Shown here: positions 58,058 through 64,000 of the stretch, in pieces
Position numbering within the stretch: the first letter of the stretch is position 1
How the letters are laid out: each line of letters opens with the position of its first letter
Assembly: GCA_040285825.1 (NCBI GenBank)
Contig: JAUPSS010000001.1
Coordinates: 1,736,001-1,800,000 of the forward strand
Reading direction: 5' to 3'
DNA: 64,000 bases
Source of the DNA: Eukaryota sp. TZLM1-RC
Taxonomy: Eukaryota > Metamonada: BaSk clade
Position numbers and translations under genes: made by a program
The notes under the pieces: generated by a model
Told to the model about the DNA's origin: nothing
The model's input: the letters and a program-made list of their open reading frames with translations, nothing else
Databases searched by the model: none

Positions 58058-58965
58058 CATTTTTTCTGATGTTCAACTTGGCGGTGTTGGATTCAATTCA
58101 TCAAAATATTTGGCCAAAGCTGCATTTGTTGGTGGTGGAAAAAATTCTGTATTTGAATTCTCTAGAAGATATCCTTTTGCCGAAAATCTTCTTGAAAATA
58201 CAAATAGCATATTCCTGGATAACTTAAGAGAAGAAATATCCAGTTTATCTCCCGACTTATGGCAATCATGTTTCCCCATTTCCATTCAAGAAATTCCAGA
58301 CAGAAGTTTATATTCATTAAAATTTGCGTTGAAAAAGCTCCAACGACATCTTTTGAAAAATTTTGAAAACAAGGATTTTATTGTTCGACTTAGCACGGCT
58401 ATGAAAGAAAATCCTGCTTTTGCCAATTTTTTGATTGATTTGAAAGACAGATCATCTGCAGTTTTGATAAATCAAATTCCCCAGATTTATGGTCTATTTT
58501 TGAATGACGGCCAATGGACCACTGCTATGAGAATGCGTTGTTATTTATGGCCTTGTAATTTGCCCAATGATTTGTTTTGTAAATGTGGAGCTGGTTTGAC
58601 ATTATCACATTTATTTAATTGTAATAGATATATTTCCTATCGTTCTACGTTGCATGATGCAGTCAGAGATCAAATCCATGCAATGTGTAATTCCTATCAT
58701 ATTGAATCTTTTGTAGAACCTTTGTTGAGGTCTCTTGATATAAATGAAAGTGTAAGAGATTCAGAATATGGAAAACGACGTGCTGATGTTGTTGTGCCCT
58801 CGTTTGATGATGTCATGAATGTTGTTGATGTCGTAACAGTGGATGTTTGCAAGAAAAATGCCTTGAAAAATGCTCAATCCGAAGTATCCCCCCTTGATGA
58901 CTCCGAATTGTACAAACGGAAAAAGTATGCAAATCCTTTAAAAGAATTGAAACATGTTCGCCATG
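58058..58965 (+). pseudogene. LINE-B linker and RLE half, array unit 3, cut by LINE-E
   Basis: Open for about 285 codons through linker, knuckle, HDAVRD and R-R-A-D-x13-D to LKHVRH. It is interrupted by LINE-E with 11-bp TSD tgttcgccatg (58,955-58,965 and 59,899-59,909) and resumes at 59,899. Confidence 0.9.
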
Positions 58966-59898
58966 AGGCTTGGATTATGAAGTAAGACTTGGCTTGGCCA
59001 AAACTAAAAATCCCGCTTTCGGTAATTTTTTAAAGGATATTCGTGATAGTTCTGCTGCTGCTTTAGTAACTCAAGTTCCCTCTGTTTATGGACTTTTGTT
59101 AAAAGACAATGAATGGCTTCTAAACATGCGTTTTCGTTGTTTTTTGTGGCCAAACAATTTGCCCAATCATTTAACTTGTAAATGTGGTAAACCTCTTTTG
59201 TTTACTCATCTTTTGAACTGTAAACATTTCATTACGTTTAGAAGCAAAGTGCATAATAACGTCAGGGACCAAATTTATGTAATGTGCAAATCATATCGTG
59301 TAGATTCCTTTTTAGAACCGCTGTTATCAAAATTAATTCTTGATGATCCCAATATTGATAGTACGCGTTACAACAGAGCTTCTATGGGTCTGACTAGAGG
59401 TGATCTAGTTGTTCCTGGTTTAAATGGTAGTTTTACTATTTTGGACGCCATGTCTATTGACCCTTGTAATTCCTCTAACGAACATTTCATTAACTCGGAT
59501 GTAAATAATCCTCTTCTTGCAGGCGAAAAATATAAAATTGCTAAATATGCGAAACCCATTTCCTCGGTTAATGAAAATTCTCATGCCCAATATAATTTAT
59601 GTCCATTTGTTTTTTCTTTGCTTGGATCTCTAGGTAAGGCTGCTATGGCTTTCCTTGAGGATTTTGTTGTAGTTGTAAAGGAAAGAACTGGAAGAATTTT
59701 CAATCGTGTTTACTGGCAAAACAGGATTGTATTTTCTAATTGTAACACTAATTTCTGATTCACTATCTTCTTTTGGGAAATTTTCTGAATCTTTAGCGAT
59801 TAATTGTTTTGATGTAGGGGAGGCAGGTTTTGAGGATGTGGAGTTTTAATTGTGTATTTCATATTTGTTGTTGAATAAAAATAAACAATTATTTTTTT
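58966..59898 (+). pseudogene. LINE-E 5'-truncated copy: RLE endonuclease and 3' end
   Basis: The plus strand encodes DYEVRLGLAKTKNPAFGNFL, the knuckle C-K-C-x7-H-x3-C, FRSKVHNNVRDQIYVMC and T-R-G-D-x13-D, which resembles LINE-A more than LINE-B. The open frame ends at TGA 59,756-59,758. In another frame the coding sequence continues as SDSLSSFGKF to GFEDVEF-stop near 59,848, so a small indel near 59,742 broke it. AATAAA lies near 59,874; the tail is AT-rich rather than pure A. Confidence 0.88.
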
Positions 59899-60222
59899 TG
59901 TTCGCCATGTAGATTACCAAATTTGCCCATTTGCTATATCGTTGTATGGTCGTCTTGGAAAAACTGCTTTGAATTGTATTGATGATTTTGAAAATCTTGT
60001 GAAAAAAAGAATGAATAAGCGTTTTGATCGTCGCTTGTGGCTAAATCGTATTGTTTTTACTATTTTCAAATCAATTCCTAAAATGATTTCGAAAGCTTTA
60101 ATGTCTGTCAGTGCACATTATGAAAACATTGCTGCTGTAAGGTTTGATGGTGTGGAAGCTTGTTTTGAAGAAATTGACTTTTAGACTGTGGTTTTGAAAA
60201 TAAATTAAAATTAAATTAAAAA
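59899..60222 (+). pseudogene. LINE-B C-terminus and 3' end after LINE-E
   Basis: This continues 58,058-58,965 to FEEIDF-stop (60,182-60,184), then AATAAA and the ttaaattaaaaa tail type. It abuts minus-strand LINE-B at 60,223. Confidence 0.88.
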
Positions 60223-60455
60223 TAAATGTGATAATGTCAAACCAGCTCCACATTTACAAAACAAATCATTGGGCAAATTACAAGGCCATAAATATCAACG
60301 CATTCTCATAGCAGTGGTCCATTGGTCGTCATTCAAAAATAGACCATAAATCTGGGGAATTTGATTTATCAAAACTGCAGATGAACTGTCCTTCAAATCA
60401 ATCAAAAAATTGGCAAAAGCAGGATTTTCTTTCTTAGCCGTGCTAAGTCGAACAA
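60223..60455 (-). pseudogene. Outermost LINE-B (stratum 1), knuckle region
   Basis: The minus strand encodes KKENPAFANFLIDLKDSSSA to the knuckle C-K-C...H. It continues the LINE-B of 47,791-48,352 after a gap of about 85 bp. It is interrupted by LINE-D with 12-bp TSD taagtcgaacaa (60,444-60,455 and 61,120-61,131). Confidence 0.85.
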
Positions 60456-61117
60456 AAATTAATTTATTGAATTTGCACACTTGATTAAATTAAATCATAA
60501 CTAATGGGACGACTATCATTAAACCAAGATTTCCTCTACAAAATCTTGATTTGCTTGCTGTCTAGCTAAAGCTTCTCTAATTCGATTGAAAAACCGCGGT
60601 AATCTATTAATAATGGCAAATTGAATCCGTGAACGCCATAAAAAAATATCAAATCTTTTCATTGTTTTTTCTTTCACCATTTTTTGGAAGTCATCCAAAA
60701 AAGTTTCTGCTTCAACTGATAATCTTCCATTTATCGAAAATGGAAAAGCAATAAAAACCAGCTGTGTATTTCTATCGATATTTGCATCTTCAATTTCTTT
60801 ATCATATTTTCTATGTTTTTCTTTTGCTTTAAAATCCAGAGCAGCCACAGGATTAAGTTTTCTTCTGTGAACCAAAGTATCGTTTGCAACATTACATGAG
60901 ACAAAGTCAACAATAGCTTCAGAATTATCAATCCAATCACAGTATACATCACCTCTATCATCAGAACCAAAATTATTCAGAGAAAGTGTTTCTTTCAGCA
61001 GGGGCTCTTTGATACACGATATCCTTGCAGTTTGTGCCATATTGAAAACAGTGTCTCTAACAGCATCATGTAATGAAGAACGATAAGTTATCAATTTAGA
61101 GCAATTTAGAGCATGGC
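60456..61117 (-). pseudogene. LINE-D 5'-truncated RLE fragment, minus strand
   Basis: Stop TAA at 60,519-60,521, open for about 191 codons: RSSLHDAVRDTVF, R-G-D-x13-D, FIAFPFSINGRLS to EEILV. It confirms the C-terminus that is split between 28,515 and 47,583. The truncation lies inside the zinc knuckle. Confidence 0.92.
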
Positions 61118-61119
61118 AA

Positions 61120-61793
61120 TAAGTCGAACAATAAAATCCTTGTTTTCAAAATTTTTCAAAAGAAATCTCGTTGGAGCTTTTTCAACGCAAATTTTAATGA
61201 ATATAAACTTCTATCTGGAATTTCATGAATGGATATGGGGAAACATGATTGCCATAAGTCGGGAGATAAACTGGATATTTCTTCTCTTAAGTTATCCAGG
61301 AATATGCTATTTGTATTTTCAAGAAGATTTTCGGCAAAAGGATATCTTCTAGAGAATTCAAATACAAAATTTTTTCCACCACCAATAAATGCAGCTTTGG
61401 TCAAATATTTTGATGAATTGAATCCAACACCGCCAAGTTGAACATCAGAAAAAATATGATTTTTCAAAATTGATGGATCAACAGACATTAAATAAGCCAA
61501 AAATTGGGTACGTATTTTGTTAAATTGTCTACAAAAATTGTAAGTTAGGGATGGAGGTAATGATCGCAGTAAATGAGTAATTTTTCCAGCATAACAAATT
61601 TTCAAAAGAAAAAACTTAAGATGTTTTTCCAATTCAAGAGTCTTTATGACTTCTAGCTCTTTTTTAATTGAATTTAAATAATTTTCAAGGCTGTCAAGTG
61701 TCTTTTCGGCGGAACCTAAATAGCAACCCAGAAAGCAGAAACTAGTTGAAGTATAATCAATATATGGAACTTCGAGGGAATTAATTATTAAAT
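61120..61793 (-). pseudogene. Outermost LINE-B (stratum 1), thumb and linker
   Basis: The minus strand is open from IINSLEVPYIDYTSTSFCFL through the thumb and linker GGVGFNSSKY to SLYSLKFALKKLQR. The RT core and N-terminus are not in the window. It is cut at 61,793 by a plus-strand LINE-A. Confidence 0.88.
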
Positions 61794-61796
61794 CAG

Positions 61797-64000
61797 AAAA
61801 CTGATCATTGTACCAGAAAAAACACAGAAAAACCACCATTACGTTCCTTGCGTTCTGTTGCGCGTTCTATTAACAACTCCGTTTCTCGAAATTTGTTTTC
61901 TCCAGCTGAAACTGCAAAAAGTCAAAAGTCTATTTCCACTTTTAACTCAAAAATTGACAAAATTGAAAGAACTGAAAAAATGAAACCACTGCCATTAAAA
62001 GGTTCTAAAAAATGTTCGATTTGTGGTATCAGTGGTCATAATTCGAGAACGTGCCCTGAGAAACAAAAAAGAGAATTTGAATTAAAATCTGCTCAACAAA
62101 TTCTCAAATGTTCTGTTCCAGCTGTTGCCGTTGTGAAAGGTGCTGAAAATAATGTTTCTGACGATCAACAGTTAAATGCTTCTAGTGTTCCCTCTTCTTC
62201 CCCTTCTGAAAACAGTAATTTTTGTTGTCCATTTTGCAAAAAAAGATGTTGCAAATTCACGAAATGGTCGAAAACTTCTGTTTTGTACGAATTGTAAAGC
62301 CGTTGATACCGTAAGACCCCCGATCCGGATCCCAGTAGAAATAAGTCCCGCCAGCACAATCCCCTTCTCAATGGAAATGAGAAATTTTACTTCTGAATTG
62401 AAAAATAATAAGTGGAATATTTCATCCTTCTGGAAATATTTTGCTAGAAAAAACAAAAATTGTTTTAAGAAAAAATTTGGAAATAGAAAAATTGTAAAAT
62501 CAAAAATTTGCCGTAAATTGTGCTTACGTGGTCGTTATGGTGCCGCAAAGCAGTCTTTGTTTTCCTCTTCTTTGGCTGATGCAAACTCTGATACCCTTGA
62601 AAAACTTCAAAAGTTGCATCCCCAAGAAAATTTCAAGTGCAGCAAGCCTGAAGTGTGTCCATTTTGGATTGAAAATCCTATTACTGCAATTGAAGTTCTT
62701 AAAGCTATTCAAAAATTGCCAAAGGGGAAAGCAGCAGGCCCATCTGGAATTTCTTTTGATCTGTTAAAAATAGCGTGTTCCAGTGCTCCCGAAATTGCTG
62801 ATGATCTAGCCCACTATTTTCAACAATTGATTGTTTTGAAAATTAATCCTCCATTTGAATTACTCGCAGCACGTCTGATTGCTTTAGTAAAGCCTGGAAA
62901 CGGAATCAAACCTGATGGAATACGCCCAATTGCTGTTGGTGAATCTCTTTCTCGTTTGCTAGCATCAATTGTCTTCGATCGTGTCAAAGACAAAGCTTCT
63001 ACATTTTTGAATCCTCATCAATTTGGAATCAAAACAATTGATGGTGCTTCTGTTGCTGCTATTGCCTCTGATACCTTTTTTAATGCAGAGGAAAATAATT
63101 TTATTTTTAATCTCGACTTTAAAAATGCTTTTAATTCTGTAAAGCGAGAAGTAATTTTTGAAGTTATTAAATCTGATTTTCCTGAGCTATCGAGTTTTTT
63201 CTACCATTTTTATGGGAAAGAATCAGATTTAATTTTTAATTCATTTGGTCTTAAATCATCTTCTGGAGTGAAGCAGGGAGATCCTTTAGGCCCATTATTG
63301 TTTTGTTTAGCTATTCACAAAACTTTAAATATCATTAAGCAAAAATACCCTTCTATAAAAATAGTTGCTTATATGGATGATATATCCTTGATTGGTTCAT
63401 TTGATTTACTAGAATTGGTTGCTCAAGAAATTGCCGATTCATATGAAAATATTGGGCTTCATCTTAATGCCAGCAAATGCCTTCTGATTGGCTCTTCTGC
63501 TCAAGACCTCGTGATAAACGATTCTATTGTCCCTTTTACTAATTATAGTAGTGATGCTTTTAAGTTCCTTGGTTGTTGGTTAGGAAATGTGCCTCAAATT
63601 CAGAATGAATTGCAAGTTATTTTGGAAAAAATGAAAATTGAACTTGATTCAATTTCTTCTTTAGATATAGAAAAGCATATTAAATTTTTCATGCTTAAAA
63701 TTTGCTACACTGGGAGAATAACCCACATTTTGAGATCTTGTGCTCCTTCCATAGCATTAGATTTTTGTCGTTCTTTTAATTCATTGAGAACAGAATTTTT
63801 TGCTGATTTATTGGATGTAGAACCAGGAATGTTGAAAAGCCATTTATTTTCTTCCAGCAAATTTGGGTGGTATTGGTTTTACTAAATCTTCAATTTTGTG
63901 TCAATCAGCATTCTTGGGTGGTGGCAAAAATTTTATTTATGAATTTTCTCGTAGATTTCCTGATGATTCTCATCTGTTAGTCCCCAATTGTAGTCCCTAT
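61797..64000 (+). pseudogene. LINE-A 5'-truncated, plus strand, running off the right edge
   Basis: It starts within the N-terminal region (KTDHCTRKNTEK) without leader or ATG. It encodes the CCHC knuckle (62,012-62,055), then, after one extra A near 62,240, an open stretch of about 550 codons: second zinc module, RT with GKAAGPSG, GVKQGDPLGP, YMDD and thumb. An extra C near 63,855 shifts the linker frame. The RLE half and 3' end lie beyond the window. A short filler (atcag) separates it from LINE-B. Confidence 0.9.

Larger units (their letters stand above)
54454..58965 (+). repeat. Tandem array of a composite LINE-B / LINE-A / LINE-B unit
   Basis: Units are 54,454-56,412 (1,959 bp), 56,413-58,057 (1,645 bp, with about 315 bp of linker deleted) and the start of a third unit, 58,058-58,965. 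Each unit is a LINE-B half, then a LINE-A 3' fragment, then a short LINE-B 3' fragment, with identical junctions. Units 1 and 2 share private changes (GATATTGATTTATAG in the A piece; CGT for CAT and AGT for AAT in the last B piece). They are therefore duplicates and not independent insertions. Confidence 0.9.

Noticed and set aside
54454-58965. A CRISPR-like or satellite array of short repeats
   Set aside because: The repeat unit is 1.6-1.96 kb of LINE sequence, without short repeats and spacers.
1-64000. A bacterial RT system (retron, group II intron, DGR or CRISPR-associated RT)
   Set aside because: The RT is followed by a zinc knuckle and RLE, and copies have poly(A) tails, AATAAA signals and TSDs. 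No bacterial gene context or structured ncRNA is visible.
1-64000. LTR retrotransposons or retroviruses
   Set aside because: I see no LTRs, protease, RNase H, integrase or primer-binding site. The direct repeats are short TSDs or large duplications.
1-64000. Site-specific insertion into a host gene such as rDNA, as in R2
   Set aside because: No rDNA or repeated unique target is seen. Insertion points are scattered through LINE sequences without a common motif.
1-64000. Alternative genetic code to explain in-frame stops
   Set aside because: The lesions are mostly homopolymer shifts, and TAG, TAA and TGA all act as stops at family ends or after shifts. The shared TAA in LINE-C is a single change from AAA.

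Overview
The window is eukaryotic and consists almost entirely of non-LTR retrotransposons (LINEs) of the type that carry a C-terminal restriction-like endonuclease (RLE). I see no rRNA, tRNA, CRISPR array, bacterial operon or convincing host gene. The DNA is AT-rich. Every element type ends in a short 3' UTR with AATAAA and, in most cases, an A tail, so the host is a eukaryote, probably an AT-rich protist. The species cannot be named from this sequence. I use five working family names. LINE-A is about 3.5 kb with one ORF of about 1,122 codons. LINE-B is about 3.3 kb with an ORF of about 1,065 codons. LINE-C, LINE-D and LINE-E are seen only as 5'-truncated copies. || Protein plan (read from A and B): acidic N-terminus (SDSDTDWNAQ), CCHC knuckle, second Cys-pair zinc module, reverse transcriptase with GVKQGDPLGP and YMDD, long linker, C-x-C...H-x3-C knuckle with HDAVRD, and an R-(G/A)-D-x13-D endonuclease core. 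A, B, C and E end in a similar acidic tail (D-[IV]-[DE]-[FL]-stop). || Layout. 1-12.65 kb and 16.73-25.86 kb are two copies of one tandem duplication: LINE-C, nested LINE-B pieces, a full-length LINE-A, a 241-bp retrotransposed insert of unknown origin, more LINE-B, then LINE-D. Copy 1 alone carries a later full-length LINE-A (6954-10459) flanked by an 11-bp target-site duplication (TSD); copy 2 keeps the empty site. 12.5-16.0 kb is a rearranged LINE-A with a 594-bp in-frame tandem duplication and a small 3'-transduction insert. 24-61.8 kb is one LINE-B copy that was hit repeatedly. Inside it sits LINE-D, inside that LINE-A, inside that a second LINE-A, inside that a plus-strand LINE-A, inside that a full-length LINE-B, and inside that a full-length LINE-A. 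That is seven strata, and the insertion layers above the outermost LINE-B each show a TSD. 48.35-49.02 kb is an inverted LINE-C-like junction. 49.7-53.2 kb is another full-length LINE-A inside LINE-B. 54.45-58.97 kb is a tandem array of a composite B-A-B unit. 59-61.8 kb holds LINE-E, LINE-D and LINE-B pieces, and a plus-strand LINE-A runs off the right edge. || How it works: the elements share one biochemistry. The RLE nicks DNA, the RT copies poly(A) RNA onto the nick, and staggered cleavage gives TSDs of 7-17 bp. Almost every insertion target here is another LINE copy, so the locus has grown by self-insertion followed by unequal recombination. || Caveat: nearly all frameshifts are one-base changes in homopolymers. 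The two copies of the duplication differ mostly by such indels, so part of the apparent decay may be sequencing or assembly error.
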